A DNA stretch of 41,547 bases from Candidatus Eiseniibacteriota bacterium (GCA_023132135.1 JAGLYR010000201.1:1-41547), one strand, 5' to 3'. Counted from the stretch's first letter, positions 8,081 through 18,369 are shown. The notes: a model not told the origin generated them from the letters alone. A program made the numbers and translations.

Positions 8081-9450
8081 AGCACCGCCCTCGGATTCAT
8101 GATACCCACGGGATCGAACGTCTCCTTCAGCCGTCTCGCCATCTCCATTTTCTCGGGAGCGATTCTTCTCTCGAGAAACACCCGGGGGCCCAGGCCAACG
8201 CCCCGTTCGGGTCCGAGCTGACCGCCCAGAGAACGAACTTCACCGGATATTTTCTCGACAATCCTGCGGGCCCGCTCCACATCCTCGCTGTCACCCGGAT
8301 CCACGGGTATCGCCGGATGAAGCCGTCCCTCTCCGACGTGCCCGAAAACGGCCATGGCTACTCCCTCGATTTCCAGCAGAGCCCTCAGGCTTCCCACCAG
8401 GTCGGCCACCTTCGACCGGGGAACCCGGACATCCTCCAGCACGATGGCCGGAGCGGTTCCGGCCAGGGCCGCAAAGGCGCGCCGCCGGGCGTTCATGAAA
8501 GCCTCCACCGCGTGTGCCGTCCCAGCCTGTCTTACCTGATGCGCTCCGGATGCGTGACAGATTGCCCCGGCTCGCTCCGCCTGTCCATCCGCGGCCACCC
8601 GCAAGCCGTCCGTCTCAATGAGAAGAAGCGCCCCGGCATCATCCGGGAATGGCGCATTGCCCGTCTTCGCCACAGCACACAGCGTGGTACGATCCATGAG
8701 TTCAAGAATCGAGGGCCTGATGCCGTCTTCCAGTATCCGCTGGGAGGCCTCAGCTGCTTCCCGGGCGCGGTCGAAAATGGCCACCGTCACCACGTTTGTC
8801 TCCTGGATGGGAAGAAGCTTGAGAAAAATCCGGGTGCAGACCCCCAGTGTACCCAGGGATCCCGTGAACAGGCGGGCCAGATCGTAGCCCGTGACGCATT
8901 TCAGGGTCCGCGCGCCCGTCTGAACCACCTCCCCGCCGGGAAGGGCGATCCTCATGCCCATCACGTAGTTCCGGGTACCCCCATACTTGACGGCCCTCAG
9001 GCCGTTGGTCGACTCCCCGATGGTGCCGCCCAGCGTCGCGGGCCGGTCGATTGCGGCATGTACCGGGTAGAGCAGGCCGGCTGCGAGCGCATGGCGGTGG
9101 AGATCCTCGAGTTTCACTCCGGGGCCCACCACCGCTATCAGATCCTCCGCAGAAACGGAATGAACCTGGTTCATCCGCGCAGAGGAGAGCACAATCTCTC
9201 CCTCGCGCGCGACTGATGCAAGGGAGGGCCCGGTCCCCGAGCCCCTGGGAACAACGGGAATCCCCTCACCCGCGGCCAGAGCCAGGACAGCGGCTGTCTC
9301 CTCCTCCGTCCCTGGAGAGACCAGCACATCCGTATGCGCGCCCGCCTCCACCGCATCTCCGCTGTGGATCAGGAGATCCTCGCTTCCGTCGATGATGCCC
9401 TCCGGGCCGGTGATCTGGCGAAGTCTGGAGATGAGAGTGCGAGAAAGCAT
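8077..9450 (-). CDS. FAD-binding oxidase, GlcD/lactate dehydrogenase-like
   Basis: FAD-binding PCMH motifs (VVPRGSGTG, IAVVGPGV, ATLGGTIGESTNG); overlaps glcF-like gene by 4 nt. Confidence 0.9.
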   Translation of the reverse strand: MLSRTLISRLRQITGPEGIIDGSEDLLIHSGDAVEAGAHTDVLVSPGTEEETAAVLALAAGEGIPVVPRGSGTGPSLASVAREGEIVLSSARMNQVHSVSAEDLIAVVGPGVKLEDLHRHALAAGLLYPVHAAIDRPATLGGTIGESTNGLRAVKYGGTRNYVMGMRIALPGGEVVQTGARTLKCVTGYDLARLFTGSLGTLGVCTRIFLKLLPIQETNVVTVAIFDRAREAAEASQRILEDGIRPSILELMDRTTLCAVAKTGNAPFPDDAGALLLIETDGLRVAADGQAERAGAICHASGAHQVRQAGTAHAVEAFMNARRRAFAALAGTAPAIVLEDVRVPRSKVADLVGSLRALLEIEGVAMAVFGHVGEGRLHPAIPVDPGDSEDVERARRIVEKISGEVRSLGGQLGPERGVGLGPRVFLERRIAPEKMEMARRLKETFDPVGIMNPRAVL

Positions 9451-9489
9451 GCGAATCCCCTGCGAGCAGTGTGATGGTGGTGATCAGAT

Positions 9490-9518
9490 ATGATACCTGT
9501 GAGGAGGGTCTCGGGCAA
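9490..9518 (-). promoter_or_regulatory. Candidate sigma70-like promoter for glcD-like gene
   Basis: Minus strand TTGCCC-N17-TATCAT, about 40 nt upstream of the glcD-like ATG. Confidence 0.4.
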
Positions 9519-9534
9519 GTGAAGAGGAACGGAA

Positions 9535-9561
9535 CAGGGGCGACCCGGCGGGCCGCCCCTG
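9535..9561 (-). terminator. Hairpin downstream of rplQ, possible end of the ribosomal operon
   Basis: CAGGGGCG ... CGCCCCTG (8 bp) with inner CCC/GGG; only a weak T-rich tail. Confidence 0.5.
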
Positions 9562-9587
9562 CATGAAAAATCAAACACCCCGCTATT

Positions 9588-10025
9588 TTACTCCCCGGCG
9601 TCTTCTTCAGTTGTCTTTTTCTTCCCGCGCTTCTTTTTTCCTTCTTCGGCCGGGGGAGCCTTCACGACCTTCCGCTCCACCAACTCCAGCAATGCCATGG
9701 GCGCGGCGTCGCCCTTGCGCGGACCGAGCTTCAGCACGCGCGAGTAGCCGCCCTGGCGGCTCTCATACCGGGGCGCGATCTCATCGAACAATCGCTTGAG
9801 TGCGGCCTTGTCCTGCACCGTTCTGCCCGCCACCCGCCGCGCGTGGAGGTCCCCCCGTTTCCCCAGGGTGATCAGTTTGTCGATCCACCGCCGCCCCTCC
9901 TTCGCCTTGGCCTCGGTGGTCTTCACCCGCTCTTCCCTGATCAGCGATGCCATCATATTCCTGAACATCGCCTTTCGGTGACTCGCTGTACGGCTGAGCT
10001 TTCGTCCCTCTTTCCCATGCCTCAT
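9588..10025 (-). CDS. rplQ: 50S ribosomal protein L17
   Basis: [24 protein letters not shown]...; position after rpoA. Confidence 0.97.
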   Translation of the reverse strand: MRHGKEGRKLSRTASHRKAMFRNMMASLIREERVKTTEAKAKEGRRWIDKLITLGKRGDLHARRVAGRTVQDKAALKRLFDEIAPRYESRQGGYSRVLKLGPRKGDAAPMALLELVERKVVKAPPAEEGKKKRGKKKTTEEDAGE

Positions 10026-10041
10026 TGGTCTATCCTTCTGT

Positions 10042-11109
10042 CTACTCGACCAGTGCGTCTTCCTTTACCTCTTCCGGTTCCCTGGCGCGCGCTGCTTCTT
10101 CCGCGAAATACTTGGAGACGTCCATGCCGAAGTGCAGCCCCATGTTCTTCAGGATATCGGAGATCTCCTTCAGTGATTTCCGCCCGAAGTTCCGGTACTT
10201 CAGCATCTCCTGTTCTGTCTTCTGAACCAGCTCGCCGATGGTCCGGATACTGGCGGCGGTCAGGCAATTGGATGAACGGACCGAGAGCTCCAGCTCGTCC
10301 ACGCTCCTGGAGAGTAGATCCTGGACGCGCTCGACCTCCTCATCCACTTCTTCTTCCACTTCCTCCTCCGGTTCTTCCTCGAACTGGACGAAGAAGGCCA
10401 GATGGTCCCGGAGAATCCGGGCGGCCATGGACATTGCGTCAATGGGAGAAATCGACCCGTCTGTCCAGATTTCCAGTTCCAGAGTATCGTAATCCGTCCT
10501 CTGGCCAACCCGCGTGTCACCGACAGTGTAGTTCACGTGTCTGACAGGTGTGAAGATCGCATCCACCGGAATGACCCCTATGGGCCGCTCCGCCTGTTGC
10601 TGTTGTTCCGCCGGTACGTATCCACGGCCGCAGCCGATCTCGACTTCCATCTTCAAGTTGCCACCCTTGGAGAGCGTGGCGATGTGAAGATCATGATTCA
10701 GGATTTCGACGTCTGCATCCCCGTCGAAATCCGCAGCCGTGATATCCTTCGGTCCCTTGATGTCCATCCGGATGGTCCGCGAGTGGTCCGCGTGGAGCTT
10801 CATCCGCATCTGTTTCAGATTCAGGATAATCTCGCTCACATCTTCCAGCACCGCCGTGGAACCGCTTCCCTTGTCCTTGCCCTCACCCGAGCCTCTGATA
10901 GTGGTGAACTCGTGCAACGCACCTTCAAATCGCACGGCCGTCACTGCAGCACCCTGGAGCGACGACAGCAGCACCCTGCGCAACGCATTTCCCAGCGTTG
11001 TTCCAAACCCTCTCTCCAAGGGCTCCGCTATAAACTTCCCGTAGGTCGAAGTCAGTGTCCCCTCATCCACTTCGACCTTCTTCGGCATGGTCAGGCTTTT
11101 CCACTTCAT
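10042..11109 (-). CDS. rpoA: DNA-directed RNA polymerase subunit alpha
   Basis: [20 protein letters not shown] helix-hairpin-helix region; start set at [11 protein letters not shown]. Confidence 0.97.
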   Translation of the reverse strand: MKWKSLTMPKKVEVDEGTLTSTYGKFIAEPLERGFGTTLGNALRRVLLSSLQGAAVTAVRFEGALHEFTTIRGSGEGKDKGSGSTAVLEDVSEIILNLKQMRMKLHADHSRTIRMDIKGPKDITAADFDGDADVEILNHDLHIATLSKGGNLKMEVEIGCGRGYVPAEQQQQAERPIGVIPVDAIFTPVRHVNYTVGDTRVGQRTDYDTLELEIWTDGSISPIDAMSMAARILRDHLAFFVQFEEEPEEEVEEEVDEEVERVQDLLSRSVDELELSVRSSNCLTAASIRTIGELVQKTEQEMLKYRNFGRKSLKEISDILKNMGLHFGMDVSKYFAEEAARAREPEEVKEDALVE

Positions 11110-11126
11110 GGGCAGGCTGCTCCCTT

Positions 11127-11196
11127 CGTGGTGCACCGTGCGGGCCCAAGCAGACACACAAGGTCCGCTCCAGGTCGGCCCCGCAGGACCACCACG
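11127..11196 (-). promoter_or_regulatory. Candidate structured RNA element in the rpsD-rpoA spacer
   Basis: CGTGGTG/CACCACG outer stem, inner CC/GG and TGCGGG(CC)/(GG)CCCGCA pairing, about 17 bp total by eye. Confidence 0.45.
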
Positions 11197-11217
11197 CGCA
11201 GAGTAGAATTCCCTCTT

Positions 11218-11850
11218 CTACTTGGAGTACAACTCGACGATTGCCTGTTCTTCCACCGGGACGGTGACCGTATCCCGGCTCGGCAGTTCCCTCACGACAC
11301 CGCGCATTGCCTTGACATCAAGTTCGAGCCAGCCAATTGGATCCCGCTGCTTCTGCTTGTCCAAGGACGACTTCACCAGATCAATGCCGCGGCTCTTCTC
11401 CTTCACCTCCACCACATCCCCTACGGTCACCGAATAGGAAGCGATATCGACAATCCGCCCGTTCACCAGGACATGCCGGTGACCCACGATCTGTCGGGCC
11501 GAAGGACGCGAAGGAGCAAAGCCCAGGCGATAGACAACGTTGTCCAGACGGCGCTCAAGAAGCCGGAGCAGATTCTCCCCCGTCACGCCCTTCTGCCTCG
11601 CCGCTGCTTTGTAGTAATTCCGGAACTGGCGTTCCAGAACCCCGTACATCCGGCGGACTTTCTGCTTCTCCCTCAGCTGGATCCCGTACTCCGACACCTT
11701 CCGCCTCATCCGAGCACCGTGCTGGCCCGGCGCGCTCTGCTTGCGGCCTTCCATCGGGCACTTCGTGCTCATGCATCGGTCTCCCTTGAGGAAGAGCTTG
11801 GTCCCTTCCCGCCGGCAGAGCTTGCACTTCCCTCCCGTTTCACGTGCCAT
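11218..11850 (-). CDS. rpsD: 30S ribosomal protein S4, zinc-binding C+ form
   Basis: CKLCRREG...CMSTKC; S4 domain. Confidence 0.97.
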   Translation of the reverse strand: MARETGGKCKLCRREGTKLFLKGDRCMSTKCPMEGRKQSAPGQHGARMRRKVSEYGIQLREKQKVRRMYGVLERQFRNYYKAAARQKGVTGENLLRLLERRLDNVVYRLGFAPSRPSARQIVGHRHVLVNGRIVDIASYSVTVGDVVEVKEKSRGIDLVKSSLDKQKQRDPIGWLELDVKAMRGVVRELPSRDTVTVPVEEQAIVELYSK

Positions 11851-11893
11851 GCAATGCTACCTCCAACAGCCCGGTTCCCCGGGATTCACTCTC

Positions 11894-12286
11894 CTACACA
11901 CGACGCCGCTTCGGCGGGCGGCATCCGTTGTGAGGAATGGGTGTCACATCCCGAATGGCGGAAACATCCAGGCCCGCCGCCTGCAACGAACGGATCGCGG
12001 CCTCACGCCCCGATCCCGGTCCGCGCACCCGGACTTCCACCCTCTTCATTCCCAGAGCAATAGCTTCCCTGGCCGACTGCTCCGCTGCGAGCTGCGCGGC
12101 GAAGGGGGTGCTTTTTCTCGATCCTTTGAATCCCACCTTGCCGCCGCTGGCCCACGAGACTACGTTGCCCGTCATATCCGTGATCGTGATGATCGTGTTG
12201 TTGAACGTCGACTGGATGTTGGCAATCCCGTTGGCCTCAACCCGTTTGTCCTTCTTGCGGCCGCGTCTGACCTTCTTCTCAGCCAC
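11894..12286 (-). CDS. rpsK: 30S ribosomal protein S11
   Basis: [31 protein letters not shown]. Confidence 0.98.
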   Translation of the reverse strand: MAEKKVRRGRKKDKRVEANGIANIQSTFNNTIITITDMTGNVVSWASGGKVGFKGSRKSTPFAAQLAAEQSAREAIALGMKRVEVRVRGPGSGREAAIRSLQAAGLDVSAIRDVTPIPHNGCRPPKRRRV

Positions 12287-12343
12287 TGGAACCTCCCGAT
12301 CCGGGCTTGGCCCAGACCATCTCTATGATGTACCTGTCGGACT

Positions 12344-12718
12344 TTACCGCTTGCGGCGCACCGCGCCGGAACCCTTCTTCGGGCCCTTCCGCGTGCGCGC
12401 ATTCGTGTGCGTTCTCTGTCCCCGGGCCGGCAGACCCCTCCGGTGTCGAAGACCGCGGTAGCACCCGATATCCATCAGGCGCTTGATATTGCCGCTGACT
12501 TCACTCCGGAGACTTCCCTCCACCTTGTGCTCGGACTCGATCACGTTACGGAGCTTGATCGTGTCCTCCTCGGTAAGATTCTTGGCCTTCATCGACCCGT
12601 CAATACCGCTTTTCCCCAGAATCTCCCTGGCCGCGCTGTGACCAATTCCGTGAATGTAGGTCAGCGCTATCTCGACTCGCTTTTCCGCAGGAAGATCAAT
12701 TCCAGCAATTCGTGCCAC
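12344..12718 (-). CDS. rpsM: 30S ribosomal protein S13
   Basis: [45 protein letters not shown]. Confidence 0.98.
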   Translation of the reverse strand: MARIAGIDLPAEKRVEIALTYIHGIGHSAAREILGKSGIDGSMKAKNLTEEDTIKLRNVIESEHKVEGSLRSEVSGNIKRLMDIGCYRGLRHRRGLPARGQRTHTNARTRKGPKKGSGAVRRKR

Positions 12719-12771
12719 GTGTCAAGCCTCCCGGCAGGATCCGAAAGCACCTTTCGGCTGCGTCCGTGATC

Positions 12772-12885
12772 CTACCCCTGCCTTTGTTTGTGCCTCGGAT
12801 TGGTGCAGATGACTCTCACGACACCCTTGCGTTTGATGATCTTGCACCGCTCGCAGATTTTCTTCACTGACGATCGAACCTTCAT
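12772..12885 (-). CDS. rpmJ: 50S ribosomal protein L36 (37 aa, below the ORF-track length cutoff)
   Basis: Manual translation [37 protein letters not shown]. Confidence 0.97.
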   Translation of the reverse strand: MKVRSSVKKICERCKIIKRKGVVRVICTNPRHKQRQG

Positions 12886-12957
12886 ATCCACCACTTCCGT
12901 TCTGCGACTCCGAATCTCCACCGAAGATGCACCTTCCAGGACACTTCCTCGAAGATG

Positions 12958-13176
12958 CTACTTGTATCGGTAGATGATTCGGCCGCGGCTCAAGTCGTAC
13001 GGCGAGAGCTCCACCGTCACCTTGTCCCCGGGCAGGATCTTGATGAAGTTCATCCTCATCTTGCCCGAGATGTGTGCAAGCACAAGGTGGCCGTTCTCCA
13101 GCTCCACCCGGAAGCTGGCGTTGGGCAACGGCTCTACCACTGTACCTTCGACCTGTATACCTTCTTCCTTCGCCAC
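12958..13176 (-). CDS. infA: Translation initiation factor IF-1
   Basis: [30 protein letters not shown]... Confidence 0.98.
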   Translation of the reverse strand: MAKEEGIQVEGTVVEPLPNASFRVELENGHLVLAHISGKMRMNFIKILPGDKVTVELSPYDLSRGRIIYRYK

Positions 13177-13228
13177 CGGAACCTTCCTGCTTCCTGCGTT
13201 TCTCTCCCCACCGGGAGCCTGTGCCCAC

Positions 13229-13996
13229 TTAAGGGGAGCTGGCCGTCAGAATCTCGGCCCCACCATCCCCCACCACCACCGTATGCTCGAAATGGGCCGA
13301 GAGGGACCGATCCTTCGTCACCACCGTCCAGTCATCATCCAGCGTTACCACATCCGCCCCACCCACGTTCACCATCGGCTCAATGGCCAGCGTCATTCCA
13401 CCCTTCAGAAGAACTCCCCGCCCCGGAGGGCCGAAGTTGGGAATCTGCGGCTCCTCGTGCATCTGCTGACCGATCCCGTGCCCCACCAATACCCTCACAA
13501 CCGAGAACCCTGCAACTTCCGCCGTTTGCTCGACGGCATGGGAGATGTCGGAGAGCCGGTTCCCACTCCGGGCTTTCTCGATCCCCTTGCGCAGAGCATC
13601 CTCTGTGACTCTCAGCAGCTTCCTGGCGGATTTCGAGATTTCCCCCACGGGAAACGTCCGGGCCGCATCGGAATAGTACGAGTCCTTGAGGACACCCGCA
13701 TCAACTCCCAGGATGTCGCCGTCTTCCAGGACCCTACGGCCGGGAATCCCGTGAACCACCTCTTCGTTCACCGACGCACAGATACTACCCGGGAACCCAT
13801 GGTACCCCTTGAAAGCCGGGACCCCTCCGCGATCTCGGATGTACTCGTCGATCCTCCGCTCGAGCTCACCCGTCGTTGTGCCCGGAACGACATAGGGCTC
13901 GATCATCCCGAGCGCGCCGCCCAGAATGCGCCCCGCGGCGCGCATGAGCTCGATCTCCCTTTCCGTCTTCACACTTCTCGCCGGTTTCCTGAACAC
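13229..13996 (-). CDS. map: Type I methionine aminopeptidase
   Basis: [37 protein letters not shown]. Confidence 0.97.
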   Translation of the reverse strand: MFRKPARSVKTEREIELMRAAGRILGGALGMIEPYVVPGTTTGELERRIDEYIRDRGGVPAFKGYHGFPGSICASVNEEVVHGIPGRRVLEDGDILGVDAGVLKDSYYSDAARTFPVGEISKSARKLLRVTEDALRKGIEKARSGNRLSDISHAVEQTAEVAGFSVVRVLVGHGIGQQMHEEPQIPNFGPPGRGVLLKGGMTLAIEPMVNVGGADVVTLDDDWTVVTKDRSLSAHFEHTVVVGDGGAEILTASSP

Positions 13997-14032
13997 CCCA
14001 CCCCTCCGAAACGGACCCCGGTGCAGCTGTTG

Positions 14033-14674
14033 CTATGCCAGTGCGGCGGCGAGGTCCTCGTAGATGGCTTCCACGTCTCGATCCCCATCCACGGTACGCA
14101 GCAATCCCTGCTCGGCATAGCGGGTCTTGAGCGGCTCCGTGTGGTCATGGTACACTTCCAGGCGTCGCCTCACCGTCTCCGGTTTGTCATCGTCCCTCTG
14201 CACCAACTTCGCCCCACAACAGTCGCACAGCCCGCTGGTCCTCGGCAGGCGAGTGTCCAGGTTGAACAACTCCCCACACCGCCCACAGGTCCGGCGATTC
14301 CCAAGCCGCCGGACGATCACTCCATCCGGAACTTCGATGCTGAGGACCGCGTCCAAGCTTAGCCCCAGTTCCTCCAGCAGGCGATCCAGCCCTTCCGCCT
14401 GCGCAACGGTCCTGGGAAATCCATCCAGGGCAAACCCATCGCTGTACTCGTCCGACCCGACCACTTCCCGAATCAGACCCAGAACCACTTCATCGGGAAC
14501 CAGCTGCCCCTGCTCCATGAAACCCCGGGCGGCCTTCCCCAGCGCGGACCCTTCCTCCACCGCGGACCGCAGGAGATCCCCAGTCGACAGTTGGCGGATT
14601 CCCAAGCGAGCCTGCAGAAGCTTGGCCTGCGTACCCTTTCCTGCTCCAGGCCCTCCTAGAAGCACGAGCCGCAT
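14033..14674 (-). CDS. adk: Adenylate kinase with zinc-type LID
   Basis: GGPGAGKGTQAK; DGFPRT; CGRCG...CDCCG. Confidence 0.97.
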   Translation of the reverse strand: MRLVLLGGPGAGKGTQAKLLQARLGIRQLSTGDLLRSAVEEGSALGKAARGFMEQGQLVPDEVVLGLIREVVGSDEYSDGFALDGFPRTVAQAEGLDRLLEELGLSLDAVLSIEVPDGVIVRRLGNRRTCGRCGELFNLDTRLPRTSGLCDCCGAKLVQRDDDKPETVRRRLEVYHDHTEPLKTRYAEQGLLRTVDGDRDVEAIYEDLAAALA

Positions 14675-14688
14675 CCCCGTTTCTCCCT

Positions 14689-15999
14689 CTACCGTCGACC
14701 CCTCATCTTCCCGCCCTTCATGAAACCATCGTAGTGACGCACGAGAAGATGCGACTCAATTTGCTGGAGTGTATCCAGCGCGACACCCACGATGATCAGC
14801 AACCCCGTTCCGCCGAAGTAGAAGGGCGCCTTGAACTGTTCGATCAGCATCGACGGCAGGATTGCTATCAGCGCCAGGAAAATAGCCCCCGGAAGGGTGA
14901 TCCTCGTCAGGATGCGATCAATGTATTCCGCCGTCTTCTGCCCCGGACGGATGCCGGGCACAAACCCCCCGTATTTCTTCATGTTGTCCGCCAGATCAAC
15001 GGGGTTGAAAATGATAGCCGTGTAGAAGTAGGTGAAGAAAATAATGATGAGGCCGTAGACAATATTATAGAGGATCGACGTCGGCGAGAACATCTCGCTG
15101 ACCCGTTGCGCCACATCGCTTCCCTGGAAAAACGTGGCGATGGTCCCCGGGAACATGATCACCGACTGCGCAAAGATGATGGGAATCACGCCCGCCGTGT
15201 TCACGCGCAACGGGATGTGTGTACTCTGCCCCCCGTAGACCTTCCGGCCAATGATCCGCTTCGCATACTGAACGGGAATCCGCCGTTGTCCCTGGGTGAT
15301 GGCGATGACCGACGCCGTCACCAGCAACATGATGATTATGAGCATTCCCGCGTGCGAATAGCGCATTGCCCCCGTCTGGAGAGCACGGATCGACTGCAAC
15401 AGATCATTGGGATTCTGCGCCACAATCCCGATGAAGATAATGAGCGAGATCCCGTTGCCTATTCCTCGCTCGGATATCCGCTCGCCGAGCCACATCACGA
15501 AGATCGTACCCGAGGTCAGGGTCAGCACGGTCAGCAGGCGGAAACCCAACCCGGGATTCGGGACAACGCTCGCTCCCCCGCCCATGGCGAAGTTCTCGAG
15601 GAAAATGCTGATCCCGTACGCCTGGATCACCGAGAGGAAAACGGTGCCGTACCGTGTGTACTGCGTGATCTTCTTCCGTCCCTCAGCCCCCTCCTTCTGC
15701 AGTTTCTCGAAGTAGGGAATCACCGCCGTGAGGAGCTGCAGAATAATCGAAGCGCTGATGTACGGCATGATCCCAAGGGCAAAGACCGATGCCTTCGCAA
15801 ACGACCCGCCTACGAACATGTCGTAGAGCCCCAGAAGCGTGCCCCTCGCCTGAGAGAAGGCCTGGGCCATCGCCTGTCCGTCCACCCCCGGAGTGGGCAC
15901 GTGCCCTCCGACCCGGTAGATAACCAGCATCAGCAATGTGAAGAGGACTTTCCTCCTCAGCTCAGGAATCTTGAAGATGCTCTGAATACTCTGTATCAT
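14689..15999 (-). CDS. secY: Preprotein translocase subunit SecY
   Basis: Multi-TM protein; GGHVPTPGVD; GTIFVMWLGERISERGIGNGISLIIF. Confidence 0.98.
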   Translation of the reverse strand: MIQSIQSIFKIPELRRKVLFTLLMLVIYRVGGHVPTPGVDGQAMAQAFSQARGTLLGLYDMFVGGSFAKASVFALGIMPYISASIILQLLTAVIPYFEKLQKEGAEGRKKITQYTRYGTVFLSVIQAYGISIFLENFAMGGGASVVPNPGLGFRLLTVLTLTSGTIFVMWLGERISERGIGNGISLIIFIGIVAQNPNDLLQSIRALQTGAMRYSHAGMLIIIMLLVTASVIAITQGQRRIPVQYAKRIIGRKVYGGQSTHIPLRVNTAGVIPIIFAQSVIMFPGTIATFFQGSDVAQRVSEMFSPTSILYNIVYGLIIIFFTYFYTAIIFNPVDLADNMKKYGGFVPGIRPGQKTAEYIDRILTRITLPGAIFLALIAILPSMLIEQFKAPFYFGGTGLLIIVGVALDTLQQIESHLLVRHYDGFMKGGKMRGRR

Positions 16000-16040
16000 T
16001 ATCTCCCCTTACGGGATTGGCGGCACCGTTACCGAACCGC

Positions 16041-16478
16041 TCATTGAATCAGCTCCAGCTTCCCACCTGCCGCCTTGATCTTGTCCCTTGCCTTCTGGCT
16101 GGCCGCATGAACCCAGATTTCCAGAGGGCGAGAAATCTCTCCCCCCGCCAAGACCTTGATCGGCCCCCCGGTAAGCCTGACCAGACCTGCGTTCTCGAGA
16201 ACCGCAGGATCGATCTTCTGATCACCAGAGAATCTCTCAAGGTCCTTCAGGTTCAGTACCTGGAAACGGGTAGTGAACCGGTTCCGGAAACCCCGCTTCG
16301 GCACCCGCCGCTGGAGCGGCATCTGGCCACCCTCCAACCAGCGGTGAACCTTGGCCCTCTGTTTCTGGCCCTTGTGGCCGCGACAGCTGGTCTTGCCATG
16401 CCCTGAACCCGGGCCTCGCCCGACCCGCTTGCGTTTCTTGAAAGCGTCCTTGGTCTTCTGAATATCGCTGAGTCTCAC
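16041..16478 (-). CDS. rplO: 50S ribosomal protein L15
   Basis: KRVGRGPGSGHGKTSCRGHKGQK. Confidence 0.97.
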   Translation of the reverse strand: MRLSDIQKTKDAFKKRKRVGRGPGSGHGKTSCRGHKGQKQRAKVHRWLEGGQMPLQRRVPKRGFRNRFTTRFQVLNLKDLERFSGDQKIDPAVLENAGLVRLTGGPIKVLAGGEISRPLEIWVHAASQKARDKIKAAGGKLELIQ

Positions 16479-16484
16479 GAGTCC

Positions 16485-16679
16485 TCAGCCCTCCTTCTCA
16501 ATCTCCTCGACCTCAACGAGATGACGCACCTTCTCGATCATCCCCCGGATCTGAGGACTATCCCTGTGTTCAACTGACTCGTGGAGACGGTGGATCCCCA
16601 AGGCACGAATGGTTCTCTTCTGTCGTTCCTGCCGGCGGATCGCGCTCCTCTTCTGTGTGACTCTCAGATAGCGCGCCAT
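16485..16679 (-). CDS. rpmD: 50S ribosomal protein L30
   Basis: [55 protein letters not shown]. Confidence 0.93.
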   Translation of the reverse strand: MARYLRVTQKRSAIRRQERQKRTIRALGIHRLHESVEHRDSPQIRGMIEKVRHLVEVEEIEKEG

Positions 16680-16680
16680 C

Positions 16681-17214
16681 TCACGATTCCTTTCCTGTCG
16701 TTTCCTCAATTCCCAGTACTTCCCGGACGCTCATGCCCCGCATTCGGCCCACGTCTGCTGCTCTCCGGAGCTGCGCGATACCGTCCATCGTAGCCTTGAC
16801 GACGTTGTGCGGGTTGTTGGTTCCAATGCACTTGGTAAGAATATCGTGCACACCTGCGGCATCCATCACCGCACGCACAGCTCCTCCGGCAATAATCCCG
16901 GTTCCCGGCGATGCCGGTCGCAACACCACACGCCCGGCCCCCGAATGGCCCAGAACCTCATGGGGAATCGTGCTGCCCAACATGGGTACGCTGACGAAGC
17001 TCTTCTTCGCCACCTCCGTTCCCTTCCGGATCGCTTCGGCAACCTCCCGCGCCTTGCCCAACCCAACGCCCACTCGCCCGTTCCCGTCCCCAACCGCCAC
17101 GAGCGCGTTGAAGCTGAACCGCCGACCACCCTTGACAACCTTGGCTACGCGGTTGATGTGGATAACCTTTTCGATGAACTCCGACTTGCTTCCCCTGGAT
17201 TCTCTCCTACGCAA
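16681..17214 (-). CDS. rpsE: 30S ribosomal protein S5, probable TTG start
   Basis: [31 protein letters not shown] 4 nt before TTG directly after the rplR stop. Confidence 0.93.
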   Translation of the reverse strand: MRRRESRGSKSEFIEKVIHINRVAKVVKGGRRFSFNALVAVGDGNGRVGVGLGKAREVAEAIRKGTEVAKKSFVSVPMLGSTIPHEVLGHSGAGRVVLRPASPGTGIIAGGAVRAVMDAAGVHDILTKCIGTNNPHNVVKATMDGIAQLRRAADVGRMRGMSVREVLGIEETTGKES

Positions 17215-17224
17215 GACGCCTCCC

Positions 17225-17599
17225 TCAGAAGACGAGGCCTCCCTTCCTGCAGGCCTCTGCAAAAGCTCTCACTCGACCGTGATAAAGGTGGGCGCCGCGG
17301 TCAAAACAAACCTGCGTGACACCCTTTTCCTGTGCGCGCTTCGCCAGCAGGAGTCCGGTAGCCCTCGGGGTTGCGTATTTCTCGTCGTCCTTCCCGGATT
17401 GCTCTCGGATTTCCCTCGACAGACTGCAAGCAGCAACGAGGGTTCTCCCCTGGGTATCGTCGATGATTTGCGCGTAGAGGTTCTTGCAGCTCCGGAAGAC
17501 TGACAGCCGTGGCCGCTCACTCGTCCCGACGATCTTCTTCCGCACCCTCCGCTTTCTGCGGAGCCGATTTTTCACCTTCTTTGGGTAATCTCTCAGCAT
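17225..17599 (-). CDS. rplR: 50S ribosomal protein L18
   Basis: [42 protein letters not shown]. Confidence 0.97.
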   Translation of the reverse strand: MLRDYPKKVKNRLRRKRRVRKKIVGTSERPRLSVFRSCKNLYAQIIDDTQGRTLVAACSLSREIREQSGKDDEKYATPRATGLLLAKRAQEKGVTQVCFDRGAHLYHGRVRAFAEACRKGGLVF

Positions 17600-17684
17600 C
17601 GTTGCACATTCCTCTGGGAATCCCCGACCGGATCGTGATGGCATGCACCAAACGGTGGCCGCCGCTCACCCAACCGAGGGTGTC

Positions 17685-18227
17685 CTAAGCGGTGGCCGCG
17701 CCCGCCTTGCCGGCTTTCCTCCGAACCTGTTCGCCCATATAGCGGATTCCCTTGCCACCGTACGGCTCCGGAGGCTTGAAACGGCGAATTTCCGCCGCTG
17801 CCTGACCCACCGCCTGCTTGTCGATTCCCGTTACCACAATCCGCGTGCGGTCCGGGGTTTCGACTTTGACTCCTTTGGGAACCTTGTAATTGATGATGTG
17901 CGACTTCCTGACGTCAAGGACAAGGGTATCCCCCTTCATCTCCGCCCGGTACCCTACCCCGTGAACCTCCAGGTCCCGCCGGAACCCCTGGAAGACTCCT
18001 TCTACCATGCTGGCCAGAAGTCCGCGGGAGAGCCCATGAAACGCGCGGTCCGTCCTGCTCTCCCCATTGCGACTCACCACAATCTGGTCATTCTCGACCC
18101 TGAAGGTCACGCATCGCTGAAACTCGCGGCTCAGGGTGCCCTTTTCTCCCGACACCTCGACCCGGTTACCGGTGATGCTTACCTTGACCCCATTGGGAAT
18201 CGGGATCGGCTGTTTCCCGACTCTCGA
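17685..18227 (-). CDS. rplF: 50S ribosomal protein L6
   Basis: MSRVGKQPIPIPNGVKVSI; PEPYGGKGIRY. Confidence 0.97.
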   Translation of the reverse strand, partial: SRVGKQPIPIPNGVKVSITGNRVEVSGEKGTLSREFQRCVTFRVENDQIVVSRNGESRTDRAFHGLSRGLLASMVEGVFQGFRRDLEVHGVGYRAEMKGDTLVLDVRKSHIINYKVPKGVKVETPDRTRIVVTGIDKQAVGQAAAEIRRFKPPEPYGGKGIRYMGEQVRRKAGKAGAATA

Positions 18228-18280
18228 CATCGCTCGCCTCGCTTGCATTCATGCCGACTCCCATCCGAGAGCCCGCCTCC

Positions 18281-18312
18281 GCCCCAGCCCGGGCACCCAC
18301 CCGGTTCGGGGC
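18281..18312 (-). promoter_or_regulatory. Hairpin in the rpsH-rplF spacer
   Basis: GCCCC-(3x3 internal loop)-CCGGG-6 nt loop-CCCGG-GGGGC. Confidence 0.4.
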
Positions 18313-18369
18313 TCGATGTGTTGCCTGGATGTACGCGGATGGTAACCTGTCCGGTTCAGTCACACCGCG

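Noticed and set aside
8093-8102. GGATTCATGA, first 10 nt of the 26-bp repeat
   Set aside because: Inside the glcD-like coding 3' end, match stops after 10 nt; likely chance.
10402-12063. 553-aa + strand ORF across rpoA/rpsD/rpsK
   Set aside because: Antisense to three certain genes; His/Arg/Pro-rich composition typical of shadow frames.
14734-16047. 437-aa + strand ORF antisense to secY
   Set aside because: Shadow ORF; low-complexity charged composition, no SD.
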